Shown here: positions 45,524-54,018 of the stretch, one piece after another
Layout: every line of letters begins with the position of its first letter
Position numbering within the stretch: the first letter of the stretch is position 1
DNA from: Cloacibacterium normanense
Lineage (GTDB): Bacteria; Bacteroidota; Bacteroidia; Flavobacteriales; Weeksellaceae
NCBI RefSeq assembly: GCF_003860565.1
Contig: NZ_CP034157.1
Coordinates: 558,001-622,000, forward strand
DNA length: 64,000 nt
Reading direction: 5' to 3'
The notes under the pieces: generated by a model
What the model was told of the DNA's origin: nothing
Database searches by the model: none
What the model saw: only the letters and a program-made list of their open reading frames with translations
Made by a program: the position numbers and the translations under genes

Positions 45524-46135
45524 CTAAAAGTTGAAATCAAGACCTACTTGCAAGTTATTATTCTTAGAATTGCTTAAGAAATAATCGGTTACGTTTCCAT
45601 CTTTTCCAATTCCTGTTAAACCGAATGTATAACGAGCATTGATGCCTAAATTTTCATTGATTTTAAGTCCAGCGCCAACTCCAGCTCCTACATTAAATCG
45701 GTTTAAATAATCCATGTTAATGTTGGTAGAAGGTGTGATAATGGTGTTTAAACTTTGGTTTGCCGAAAGCATGTAGCTGAATTCTGGTCCAACTTCTAAA
45801 TATAAATTACTTGGCAAATTATACTGTAACATAATTGGTAATGAAAGGTAATCTAGTTTAGTAGTTGTAGAAACTTGACCTATAATTCCTCCAAAATCAT
45901 ATAAATCTGTTTTTGCGCCCATTTGGTTGTACACCAATTCTGGTTTAATGCTGTAAGATTCTGTAATCGGGAAAGTAGCAGTTACACCTGCATATAATCC
46001 AGTTTTCATTTTCGTGTCTACTGCGGTAGAAGTATTAGAAATGTCTGATAAGTTAAGACCTGCTTTTACTCCAAATTGTTGAGCAAAAGAAAGTGAACTT
46101 GCTAAAACGGTTAATCCCAAAAATATTTTTTTCAT
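45524..46135 (-). CDS. Outer-membrane beta-barrel protein (PorT/OmpA-barrel-like 'porin family')
   Basis: 203 residues: signal peptide MKKIFLGLTVLASSLSFAQ, then QFGVKAGLNLSDIS and an eight-strand small-barrel pattern ending in the aromatic NNLQVGLDFNF. Typical landmarks of PF13568-type barrels: GLYAGVTATFPI, PELVYNQMGAK, LSLPIMLQYNL, YLEVGPEFSYML. Function unknown. It is a tandem paralogue of the next gene. Confidence 0.85.
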   Translation of the reverse strand: MKKIFLGLTVLASSLSFAQQFGVKAGLNLSDISNTSTAVDTKMKTGLYAGVTATFPITESYSIKPELVYNQMGAKTDLYDFGGIIGQVSTTTKLDYLSLPIMLQYNLPSNLYLEVGPEFSYMLSANQSLNTIITPSTNINMDYLNRFNVGAGVGAGLKINENLGINARYTFGLTGIGKDGNVTDYFLSNSKNNNLQVGLDFNF

Positions 46136-46240
46136 AATCTTTTATTTTTCTTAATTAAATAATTGTTTAATGTTTTCATATTTCCAAAGAGCATGCCAAA
46201 AATTGAACTGAATTTTTAACTCGTTGATTTACAATACTAA

Positions 46241-46268
46241 AAAAGCCGAAGAATAATCTTCGGCTTTT
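46241..46268. terminator. Terminator between the two barrel genes
   Basis: AAGCCGAAGA-ATAA-TCTTCGGCTT, perfect 10-bp stem with A- and T-rich flanks. Ends the minus-strand transcript of the upstream barrel gene. Confidence 0.87.
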
Positions 46269-46293
46269 ATTTTTTTTCATCAAGTGTTCTTTA

Positions 46294-46890
46294 TTAGAAC
46301 TTTATATTTAAACCAACTTGAAAAGCGTTGTTTTTATTTTTCGCGTCAGCTGCTGGTCCTGATTCTTTAGTGATATCGCTGAAACCAGCTACATATCTTG
46401 CGTTTAGACCTACATTTTTAGAAATGTCAAATCCTAAACCTAAACCAACTCCCATGTTGAAACTATTGAAGTCTTCTTTATCCAATTCTGTTACTGTTGA
46501 AGAAGAACCGTCATCAAATTTTTGTTTAGCATTAACTAAAAATCCAAATTCTGGACCTGCTTCTAAGTAAAACTGTGGAGTAGCTTTATATTGGAACATT
46601 ACTGGTACTGCTACATAATCTAAGTTAAGGGTAGAAGAATAAGTAGTTCCTAATACGGTAGAAGATACTTTAGAACCTAAATTGTTATATAAAACTTCTG
46701 GTTGAATGCTGAATGATTCTGATACTGGAACGTTCATAAATACACCTGCGTAGTAACCTACTTTTGATTTAGTGTCATCAAATCCTTCGTCTGAAATAGT
46801 TGAAACGTTCATACCTGCTTTTGCTCCGAATTGCTGTGCAAATGTCAATGAGCTTACTGCTACTGCAGCGGTTAAAAATAATTTTTTCAT
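46294..46890 (-). CDS. Outer-membrane beta-barrel protein, paralogue
   Basis: 198 residues: signal peptide MKKLFLTAAVAVSSLTFAQ, then QFGAKAGMNVSTIS, VGYYAGVFMNVPVSESF, QPEVLYNNLGSK, LDYVAVPVMFQYK, FYLEAGPEFGFLV, and a C-terminal NAFQVGLNIKF. The block order matches the neighbouring 203-residue barrel, so the pair arose by duplication. A terminator separates them, so they are probably transcribed separately. Confidence 0.85.
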   Translation of the reverse strand: MKKLFLTAAVAVSSLTFAQQFGAKAGMNVSTISDEGFDDTKSKVGYYAGVFMNVPVSESFSIQPEVLYNNLGSKVSSTVLGTTYSSTLNLDYVAVPVMFQYKATPQFYLEAGPEFGFLVNAKQKFDDGSSSTVTELDKEDFNSFNMGVGLGLGFDISKNVGLNARYVAGFSDITKESGPAADAKNKNNAFQVGLNIKF

Positions 46891-47211
46891 AATTTTAAAT
46901 TTTTTGTTCTTATTAATTTCTAATTTCTAATTTTTAAGTTTTATGTTTTTGTCTTTGCAAAGTTTCAATTTTTTTAAAAGCTTCTTGTTATAAAATTTTA
47001 AACAATTGTTTCAAAATTTTTGCTCCACTCTTGTAAGCTTTATTAAAACTGAAAAGTTGTTCAGATTTCTAAGGCAAAGTTGTAGCATTTTTTAAAATTT
47101 TATTTTACAAAATTTTCATTGTTTTTTACAGAATTCCATAAAAAAAGTTTGGCCAAAGCCAAACTTTCAAATATGTTGCCAAATAACCTTTGGTTAATGG
47201 GTTTTGTTATG
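46891..47211. other. 321-bp gap without a gene
   Basis: It contains four heptads at 46910-46937 (TTATTAA, TTTCTAA, TTTCTAA, TTTTTAA) and the aroB terminator at 47144-47167. No TAnnTTTG box was found on the minus strand for the barrel gene, and no open frame of note. Confidence 0.6.
47141..47167 (-). terminator. Terminator after aroB
   Basis: AAAGTTTGGC-CAAA-GCCAAACTTT, with the T-run on the minus strand (A's at 47141-47146). Confidence 0.85.
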
Positions 47212-48255
47212 TTATGCATTGATGTTTCTGTAATACTCTAATGCTTGTTCTATATGCTCTTGACTTACTTTGTAATCATAGTTACATTTGCCTAAACCTT
47301 CTAGAATAGAGAAATTAATCTTTCCATGGTCATTCTTTTTGTCATTAAGCATCAACGAGATAATCTCTTCATTGCTAAATGCAGAAATCGAAATATATGG
47401 ATAGTATTTTTGAATATTTTCAATAATGTGTTGTGCTTTTTCTGGAGAAATAAGATTTTCTAACTCCGAAATTTTCGTTTCGATAATCATTCCGAGCGCT
47501 ACTGCTTCACCATGTGGAATTACGTGGTGTGTTTTCAGGCAAAGGCTTTCTACAGCGTGACCAATGGTGTGACCAAAATTTAATATTTTTCTAAGACTTT
47601 TTTCTTTGTAATCTTTTACCACCACATTTTCTTTAATCATCATAGAGTTTTCGATATGCGGAGCAATATTTTCGGGTGTAAGTTCTTCTATGGTAATGAG
47701 ATCGTTCCAGTGAGAAACATCTGCAATTAAGCCATGTTTCAGCATTTCCGCAAAACCACTTCTTAATTCTACAAAGTCCAATGTTTTTAAAAATTCTGGA
47801 TAAACCAAAATATGCTCTGCTTCTGCAAAAGTTCCTACAATATTTTTGAGATACTGATGATCTATTCCTGTTTTTCCTCCAATAGAAGCATCACACATCG
47901 CTAGAAGTGTAGTAGGAATATTGATGAAAGAAATTCCTCTCTTATAAGTAGAAGCTACGAAACCGCCCAAATCGGTAATCACACCACCTCCTAAATTGAG
48001 AAGTAATGATTTTCTATCCGCTTCAAAATCTGATAAAATCTCCCAAAGTTGTACCACCGTAGAAATATTTTTAGCATCTTCTCCTGATTCTATTTCTATA
48101 ATTTCAAAGTGAACATCTGTATCTAGATTTCCTAAAAGTGTAGGAAGGCAATGTTGATGAGTGTTTTCGTCTACCAAAATAAAAATCTGACTTGGATTTT
48201 TATCTTTTATATAAGTATTAAGTGCCGAAAATTCTGAGTCTAAAATAGAAAGCAT
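47212..48255 (-). CDS. aroB: AroB, 3-dehydroquinate synthase
   Basis: 347 residues from MLSILDSEFSALNTYI; the open frame extends 123 bp further up through the promoter palindrome and encodes no conserved sequence. Family blocks: LLNLGGGVITDLGGFVASTYKRG, IPTTLLAMCDASIGGKTGID, ELRSGFAEMLKHGLI, and the metal-binding LNFGHTIGHAVES and VIPHGEAVALGM. It makes 3-dehydroquinate from DAHP with NAD+ and a divalent metal, the second step of the shikimate pathway. Divergent from proline dehydrogenase. Confidence 0.95.
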   Translation of the reverse strand: MLSILDSEFSALNTYIKDKNPSQIFILVDENTHQHCLPTLLGNLDTDVHFEIIEIESGEDAKNISTVVQLWEILSDFEADRKSLLLNLGGGVITDLGGFVASTYKRGISFINIPTTLLAMCDASIGGKTGIDHQYLKNIVGTFAEAEHILVYPEFLKTLDFVELRSGFAEMLKHGLIADVSHWNDLITIEELTPENIAPHIENSMMIKENVVVKDYKEKSLRKILNFGHTIGHAVESLCLKTHHVIPHGEAVALGMIIETKISELENLISPEKAQHIIENIQKYYPYISISAFSNEEIISLMLNDKKNDHGKINFSILEGLGKCNYDYKVSQEHIEQALEYYRNINA

Positions 48256-48267
48256 GCAAAAAATTTT

Positions 48268-48309
48268 TGCAAAAATAACAATAAAAAGCACACCAAAATT
48301 TTGGTGTGC
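48268..48309 (-). promoter_or_regulatory. aroB promoter overlapped by a 22-bp perfect palindrome
   Basis: On the minus strand a -7 box TATTTTTG (48275-48268) is 18 bp from a TTG at 48296-48294. That TTG lies inside the palindrome GCACACCAAAA/TTTTGGTGTGC (48288-48309). The spacing matches the consensus, so a protein bound to the palindrome would block or alter the -33 contact. The A-run beside it also makes it look like a minus-strand terminator. Confidence 0.5.
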
Positions 48310-48390
48310 CGTGATTTTTGTCTTGTATAACAAAATTATTGTATACAAATGTATAATTATTAGACCTGTAAAAATCATGAAATTTATATT

Positions 48391-48420
48391 TTAGTAATTG
48401 CATAACAATCATTAAATTTG
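48391..48420 (+). promoter_or_regulatory. Candidate promoter of proline dehydrogenase
   Basis: TTA at 48391-48393, 19 bp spacing, TAAATTTG at 48413-48420, then the ATG 18 bp on. Confidence 0.45.
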
Positions 48421-48438
48421 GACGTCAAATAATTATAT

Positions 48439-49611
48439 ATGTCAATTTTCAACGATACTAAAATTGCTTTTGCTGAAAAGTCAACAGCGCAACTAGAAAA
48501 AGCCAAGTGGATGTTTACCGCTATTAAATATCCTAGCCTTACGAATGTGGGAATTAACGTTTTGAATTTCACCATTAAAAACAATTTTCCTTTTGTAACA
48601 GATTTGGTGAAAAATACCCTTTTTGAGCAATTCTGTGGTGGCGAAACTCGCGAACAAAGCATGAAAGTGGTAGATAAAATGTTTAAGCATCATGTAGGAA
48701 GCATTTTTGATTATGCCATCGAAGGAAAGGAAGAAGAAGCGGCTTTTGATACAACTTGCGAAGAAATTAAAGAAAACATAAAATTTGCGATAGGTAATCT
48801 CGCTATTCCTTTTGTGGTTTTTAAACCAACAGGTTTTGGTAGATTAGATCTTTATGCAGATGTTTCAGCGGGAAAAGAATTAACCAGTTCCGAGAAAGAA
48901 GAATGGAAACGTGTAAGAAACCGTTATGAAGAAGTTTGCAAAATGGCTTATGACAATAAGGTAATTCTGATGATTGATGCAGAAGAGTCTTGGATGCAAG
49001 ATGCAGTAGACCATTTGGTAAACGAGATGATGGAGAAATACAACAAAGAGAAAGCCTATATCTGGAATACAATCCAAATGTACAGAACTGGAAGATTAGA
49101 ATATTTGGCTCACGATTTAGAGCGTGCAAAATCTAAAAACTATTTCTTGGGGTATAAATTTGTTCGTGGTGCATACATGGAAAAAGAAAGAGAACGTGCT
49201 GCCGAAAAAAATTACCCAGACCCAATTCAGCCAACAAAAGAAGCGACGGATAATAATTATAATGCAGCAGTAGATTTTGTTTTAGAAAATTTAGATAGAG
49301 TAGCAGCATTTTTCGGTACACACAACGAGAAGTCTACAGAATTAGCCATTGATAAAATGAAAACGCTTGGTTTAGCGCATGATGACGAAAGATTACATTT
49401 TGGGCAACTCTACGGAATGAGCGATAATATCACGTATTGGCTCGGCGAAAACAAGTACAATGCTTGTAAATATTTACCTTACGGTCCGGTAAAAGATGTA
49501 GTGCCTTATCTTACCAGAAGAGCACAAGAAAACACTTCTGTGGCAGGACAAACAGGTCGTGAACTTTCATTGATTCAAAAAGAGTTAGAAAGAAGAAGAA
49601 AAGAAAAGTAA
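48439..49611 (+). CDS. Proline dehydrogenase
   Basis: 390 residues, a stand-alone PRODH domain without the P5C dehydrogenase of fused PutA. FAD-barrel landmarks: FVVFKPTGFGRLDLY, VILMIDAEESWMQDAVD, IWNTIQMYRTGRLEYL, YKFVRGAYMEKERERA, FFGTHNEKSTELA, HFGQLYGMSDNITYWL and the C-terminal YLPYGPVKDVVPYLTRRAQEN. It oxidises proline to P5C. The YxxRRxxEN-like end (LTRRAQEN) is typical of PRODH. Monofunctional, stands alone between promoters and a terminator. Confidence 0.93.
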   Translation: MSIFNDTKIAFAEKSTAQLEKAKWMFTAIKYPSLTNVGINVLNFTIKNNFPFVTDLVKNTLFEQFCGGETREQSMKVVDKMFKHHVGSIFDYAIEGKEEEAAFDTTCEEIKENIKFAIGNLAIPFVVFKPTGFGRLDLYADVSAGKELTSSEKEEWKRVRNRYEEVCKMAYDNKVILMIDAEESWMQDAVDHLVNEMMEKYNKEKAYIWNTIQMYRTGRLEYLAHDLERAKSKNYFLGYKFVRGAYMEKERERAAEKNYPDPIQPTKEATDNNYNAAVDFVLENLDRVAAFFGTHNEKSTELAIDKMKTLGLAHDDERLHFGQLYGMSDNITYWLGENKYNACKYLPYGPVKDVVPYLTRRAQENTSVAGQTGRELSLIQKELERRRKEK

Positions 49612-49642
49612 TTTTTTCAGAAATTTTTCAAAATATCAATAC

Positions 49643-49689
49643 AAGCGGATGTCACTTTAAGCGTAGTCGAAAAGTAGTCCGCTTTTTTT
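49643..49689 (+). terminator. Terminator after proline dehydrogenase
   Basis: AAGCGGA pairs with TCCGCTT around a 28-base loop that holds a weaker inner stem, followed by T's. Confidence 0.65.
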
Positions 49690-49805
49690 ATGAATTTGGT
49701 TATCAGCTTTAGCTAAAACTTAATTCTCTTAATTCATTTATTAAATTTAAATTAAAGGAAACTTCGCGTTCTTTGCGTAAAAACTTTGCGACTTTGCGTG
49801 AAAAA
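49676..49805. repeat. Degenerate copy of the kbl-downstream repeat, with CTTTGCG units
   Basis: AGTCCGCTTTTTTTATGAA followed by CAGCTTTAGCTAAAACTTAA resembles the start of the 202-bp unit at 55315. At 49760-49800 CTTTGCG occurs three times with TAAAAA and TGAAAAA between. Related CTTTGCG tracts lie at 60462-60650. Confidence 0.6.
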
Positions 49806-49821
49806 TCAATTCTAAAATCCG

Positions 49822-49829
49822 TATTTTTG
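49822..49829 (+). promoter_or_regulatory. Candidate -7 box of priA
   Basis: TATTTTTG matches TAnnTTTG, 41 bp before the priA start. Confidence 0.4.
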
Positions 49830-49870
49830 TAAAAATCATCATCAAATCGTCAAATCAACACATCGCCGCA

Positions 49871-52309
49871 TTGACTTTCGCACAAATTATTTTACCGCTT
49901 AATCTCAAAGGAACTTTTACCTACAAAGTTTCCGAAGAATTTTTGTCGAAAATCGAAGTAGGAATGCGTGTTTTGGTTCCTTTTGGAGGAAAGAAAATTT
50001 ATACAGGAATTGTTGCAGAAATTCATCATAATGAACCTGAAACTTTTTTGCCAAAAGACATTCATTCATTGCTAGATGCAGAACCTATTGTTCCAAAACA
50101 ACAATTAAAATTCTGGAATTGGCTTTCGGAATATTATCTCTGTAATATTGGCGAAATCTATCGTTTTGCGTTTCCAAGTTCTTTAAAATTAGAAAGTGAA
50201 ACCTATCTGAAACGAAATCCGAATGAAGAAATAAATTGGGAAGTTCTAGACGCCAATGAAATCTACTTGTTGCAGGCTCTGGAAGTGAAAAGCCTCGTCA
50301 GTTTGTCTGAAATAGAAGCGTTTATTCCTAAAAAAGAAATCGTAAAAACAGTAAAAGCGCTCATCGACGAACAGCTGATTTTAATAGACGAAAAAATCTA
50401 CGAAAAATACAAAGCCAAAGAAGTAGCTTATCTTAAAATTGATGAAAATATTCTCGGCAATCTGTCAGAAATTCTGCAAAGTTTAACCAAAGCCAAAAAA
50501 CAAAAAGATTTGTTTTTAACGATTTTGGAGGTTCAACAAACACAAAATCAACCGCTGCGAAAGTCTCAATTTTTTGAAAATGGAGTTTTCAATGCTTCGC
50601 ATTTAAGAGGTTTGGTGGAGAAAAATTTGGTACAGGAATATTATCTTCAGAAAGATAGAATCGAAACGTATGAAGGAGAAATAGAAAATCTGGAAAAACT
50701 TTCAGAAGTTCAAGAAAAAGCTTTGACAGAAATCAATGAAGGTTTCTGTGAAGGAAAAAATGTCTTGCTTCATGGCGTTACCAGTTCAGGGAAAACACAT
50801 TTGTATCTGGAAAAAATAGAAGAAACCATAGCTAATGGAAAAAATGTGCTGTTTCTGCTTCCTGAAATTGCTTTGACCAAACAAATAATCCAAAGATTAG
50901 AAAAAAAATACGGAAAACAACTCGGTTTTTATCATCAAAAACTCACAGATTTCGAAAAAGTAGAAGTTTGGCGAAAAGTGAAGAATAATGAGATTAAAAT
51001 CCTCATCGGAACCAGAAGTTCGCTGTTTCTACCGTTTCAGAATTTAGGCTTAATCATCATTGATGAAGAGCATGATGCTGCTTACAAACCTCGTGAAGTA
51101 AAACCGTTTTTTAATGCAAAAGATGCCGCTTTGGTTTTGGCAAATTATTATCAAGCGAAAGCGATTTTGGGTTCTGCAACGCCATCCGTAGAAAGTTATT
51201 ACGCCGCCAAAAATGGTAAGTTAAAATATGTTTTCTTAGGAGAAAGATTTGGCGAAGTGGCTTTGCCAAAATATGAAATCATCAATTTCAAAGAAGCGCA
51301 AGAATCGAAGCTTTCAGTAGGTCATTTTTCCCAGTATTTAATTGATAAAATTTCTGAAAATTTAGAACATAAAAAGCAAACCATCATTCTGCACAACAGA
51401 AGAGGATACGCAAACGTGGTAGAATGCGAAAGTTGCGGTCATGTTACTTATTGCAGCAATTGTGATGTGGTGATGACCTATCATAAATCTACCAATGAGC
51501 TGAAATGCCATTACTGTGGTCACAAAGCGCAAAAACCTAAAATTTGTCCGAAATGTCAAAGTACAAATCTCAATACTCGTGGAATTGGTATAGAACAGAT
51601 TGAAGAAGAAACGCAGAAAATTTTTAAGGAAGCACAAGTAGAGAGAATGGATGTAGACAGTATGCGTAAGAAATTTGCCTACGAAAAACTCTACGAAAAA
51701 ATAGAATCTGGCGAAGCCGAAATCGTGGTAGGAACACAAATGATTTCTAAAGGTTTGGATTTTGATAATATAGAATTGGTGGCTATTCCTAAAGCAGATG
51801 CACTGTTGTATGTTCAGGATTTCAGAGCGGAAGAAAGAGCCTATCAATTGATTACGCAGGTTTCGGGAAGAGCAGGGAGAAACTCTGGGAAAGGTAAAAT
51901 TTATATCCAGACTTATAATCCTTATCATCCACTCTTTGAATTGATTAAAGAAGAAAATTCTGCCAAAATTTATGAGCATTTCCTCAAAGAAAGAGAGCAA
52001 TTTTTGTATCCACCTTTTGTGAAATTGGTTTTAATAGAGCTCAAACATAGAAAAGAAGAAAAATTGCAGAGAGCTTCTCAGTTTTTAAGTTCGGTTTTGC
52101 AAAAATATTTGCCTTTGCCATGTATTTTAGGACCAGAAAAAGCACCGATTGGTAAAATAAATCTCTTATATCAGTATCAAATTTTGCTCAAATTACCAAG
52201 AGGCAAAAAGTACCAAGAATACAAGGATTACTTGCTGAAATCTTTAGAGGAATTTCAAGAAATTACCGCTTATAAAAGCATTAAAATAGATACGTTTGTT
52301 GATTTTTAA
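49871..52309 (+). CDS. priA: PriA, primosomal replication-restart helicase
   Basis: 812 residues from a TTG start (MTFAQIILPLNLKGTFTYKV); no ATG or GTG is in frame nearer the family N-terminus. Domains: N-terminal 3'-end-binding domain (to about 100), a winged helix, then a superfamily 2 helicase with Walker A HGVTSSGKTHLYL, DEEH in LIIIDEEHDAAYKP, GSATPSVESYY, and zinc-binding cysteines in CESCGHVTYCSNCD and CHYCGHKAQKPKICPKC. Later VGTQMISKGLDFDNI and VSGRAGR. It reloads replisomes at stalled forks. Confidence 0.95.
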   Translation: MTFAQIILPLNLKGTFTYKVSEEFLSKIEVGMRVLVPFGGKKIYTGIVAEIHHNEPETFLPKDIHSLLDAEPIVPKQQLKFWNWLSEYYLCNIGEIYRFAFPSSLKLESETYLKRNPNEEINWEVLDANEIYLLQALEVKSLVSLSEIEAFIPKKEIVKTVKALIDEQLILIDEKIYEKYKAKEVAYLKIDENILGNLSEILQSLTKAKKQKDLFLTILEVQQTQNQPLRKSQFFENGVFNASHLRGLVEKNLVQEYYLQKDRIETYEGEIENLEKLSEVQEKALTEINEGFCEGKNVLLHGVTSSGKTHLYLEKIEETIANGKNVLFLLPEIALTKQIIQRLEKKYGKQLGFYHQKLTDFEKVEVWRKVKNNEIKILIGTRSSLFLPFQNLGLIIIDEEHDAAYKPREVKPFFNAKDAALVLANYYQAKAILGSATPSVESYYAAKNGKLKYVFLGERFGEVALPKYEIINFKEAQESKLSVGHFSQYLIDKISENLEHKKQTIILHNRRGYANVVECESCGHVTYCSNCDVVMTYHKSTNELKCHYCGHKAQKPKICPKCQSTNLNTRGIGIEQIEEETQKIFKEAQVERMDVDSMRKKFAYEKLYEKIESGEAEIVVGTQMISKGLDFDNIELVAIPKADALLYVQDFRAEERAYQLITQVSGRAGRNSGKGKIYIQTYNPYHPLFELIKEENSAKIYEHFLKEREQFLYPPFVKLVLIELKHRKEEKLQRASQFLSSVLQKYLPLPCILGPEKAPIGKINLLYQYQILLKLPRGKKYQEYKDYLLKSLEEFQEITAYKSIKIDTFVDF

Positions 52310-52374
52310 CAAATTTTAACAATTCTTGGGACAGTTTTAGCTATACAAGAAGAATAGGAAATGGCAATAATTTA

Positions 52375-52382
52375 TAAATTTG
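52375..52382 (+). promoter_or_regulatory. Candidate -7 box of dacB
   Basis: TAAATTTG matches TAnnTTTG, 42 bp before the dacB ATG. Confidence 0.35.
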
Positions 52383-52424
52383 TCCCGTTAGAATATTGAA
52401 AATCTGATTATTATAAAGTCTAAA

Positions 52425-53870
52425 ATGAGAGAATTGAAAAGAATAGCTATTGCTGCAACTGTGCTTTTGCAAACCGCAGTTATTGCCCAAACTTCATCAG
52501 TTTCTTCTAATATATATACCGAAAAAAGTGGAATAGGAAGTGCTGGAATAGAAAAACCTGTGCTTTCTCCTAAAGAACAATTAGAAGAAAATATAGAAAA
52601 AATGAAAAAAGACCCTCTTTTGCGCAATGCAACTTGGGGTTTTGTAGTCTACGATACCAAAAAGAAAGAAGTCATCACCGGTTATAATGAAGACAAACCT
52701 TTGATTCCGGCTTCTACTACCAAATTGCTTTCTACCGATGCTTCCATGTCACTTTTGGGAGGAAGATTCAAATGGATTACTCAATTAGAATATTCTGGAA
52801 CCATTGACGAAACGGGAACGCTTAACGGAAATCTTTTCGTGATTGGCAGTGGTGATCCTTCAATGGGTACAGGAAAAGCAGGAGCGTGGTCTTATTCTCA
52901 AATTATCAGCGATTATTTAGCTAAAATTTCTGAAGCAGGAATTAAAAAAATCAATGGAGATATTGTAGTGCAAACTGCTGTTTTTCAAGATGTAAGATTA
53001 GAATTGCCCGAAAAAATAGTTTGGCTAGAGCATAACAATTACTATTTACCAGTAGGAAATACCAATAACATCAACCCAAAAAACGAGAGAATTGCAGTAA
53101 AAGCAAAATCGGTTTTTGACACTTCAAAAAGATATTTTTACGTTTCTCCTTACATGCATAAAATGGCTTTCACCGAAAAATTTGAAGCCAATAATTTAAT
53201 TACGACGATTCCTGCAGCTCCAGCTTTATTGGCCAATAATCTTAGAGCGAGTTTGATTAAAAATAGAATTCCTATTTCTGGAAAAGTCATCAATAGAGTG
53301 ACTGACCCAAATCCTGAAGAAAGACAGTTTTTAGCGAAATATTCTTCGCCTACAATGGTGGATATTATTTACTTTACCAACCAAAAAAGTGATAATGCTT
53401 TAGCAGAATCTCTGTTGAAAACGGTAGGTTTTTACAAAACAGGAAATGTTTCTTTAGAATCGGGACGAGAAACCATCGTGAGACATTTAGAAGAAAAAAG
53501 ATATGATTTTGATGGATTAGTTTTAGCGGATGGAAGTGGTTTGTCAAGAGCAAATAAAGTAAAACCGATTTCTCAGGTGAAGTTTTTGGCAGAGGTAATG
53601 AAAGAGAAATATTATGACGATTTCCTTAAATCTTTGCCTATAGCAGGAGAAACAGGAACACTGAGAAGAATGTTTAAATCTGGTAACAATTACGGTCAAA
53701 TTTTCGCCAAAACAGGAACACTCAATGGGGTAAAATGTTTGGCAGGTTACATTAAAACTAGAGACGGAAGAATTCTTTCTTTTTCTTTGTTAATCAATGG
53801 TTATTTAGGTTCAGTAGACCAAATAAAAGCCAGAATGGAACAATTACTGGAACCTGTGATTGATTTGTAG
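52425..53870 (+). CDS. dacB: DacB-type D-alanyl-D-alanine carboxypeptidase/endopeptidase (PBP4, S13)
   Basis: 481 residues, with a signal peptide ending VIAQ. The penicillin-binding motifs are SxxK at Ser97-Lys100 in IPASTTKLLSTDASMS, SxN in NQKSDNALAESLL, and KTG in IFAKTGTLNGVKCLAG. NGNLFVIGSGDPSM and GLVLADGSGLSR are also S13 landmarks. It trims or cross-link-cleaves peptidoglycan in the periplasm. Length is standard for the class. Confidence 0.93.
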   Translation: MRELKRIAIAATVLLQTAVIAQTSSVSSNIYTEKSGIGSAGIEKPVLSPKEQLEENIEKMKKDPLLRNATWGFVVYDTKKKEVITGYNEDKPLIPASTTKLLSTDASMSLLGGRFKWITQLEYSGTIDETGTLNGNLFVIGSGDPSMGTGKAGAWSYSQIISDYLAKISEAGIKKINGDIVVQTAVFQDVRLELPEKIVWLEHNNYYLPVGNTNNINPKNERIAVKAKSVFDTSKRYFYVSPYMHKMAFTEKFEANNLITTIPAAPALLANNLRASLIKNRIPISGKVINRVTDPNPEERQFLAKYSSPTMVDIIYFTNQKSDNALAESLLKTVGFYKTGNVSLESGRETIVRHLEEKRYDFDGLVLADGSGLSRANKVKPISQVKFLAEVMKEKYYDDFLKSLPIAGETGTLRRMFKSGNNYGQIFAKTGTLNGVKCLAGYIKTRDGRILSFSLLINGYLGSVDQIKARMEQLLEPVIDL

Positions 53871-53958
53871 TAAATATGAAGATTTTTCCCATCCTTTAGG
53901 ATTTTGAAGGAATGAAAAATCTTAAAATTTCAAAGAAACCAACACTTAGAATATATTG

Positions 53959-53988
53959 AAAGCCTTCTTTTATGAGGGCTTTTTTTAT
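53959..53988 (+). terminator. Terminator between dacB and kbl
   Basis: AAAGCCTTC pairs with GAGGGCTTT (one G-T pair) and is followed by T's. Confidence 0.75.
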
Positions 53989-53996
53989 TACATTTG
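53989..53996 (+). promoter_or_regulatory. Candidate -7 box of kbl
   Basis: TACATTTG matches TAnnTTTG, 22 bp before the kbl ATG. It directly follows the terminator. Confidence 0.4.
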
Positions 53997-54018
53997 TGAA
54001 AATCAAAAAATCTAAAAA

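Noticed and set aside
48288-48309. Palindrome as a plain terminator for aroB
   Set aside because: It lies upstream of aroB, which has its own terminator at 47141-47167. A minus-strand terminator for some upstream transcript remains possible.
48256-48378. Longer AroB starting at 48378
   Set aside because: The extra 41 residues run through the promoter and palindrome and show no conserved sequence.
51362-52000. 212-residue minus-strand frame opposite priA
   Set aside because: Antisense to the conserved PriA helicase region; Phe-rich composition is typical of a shadow frame.
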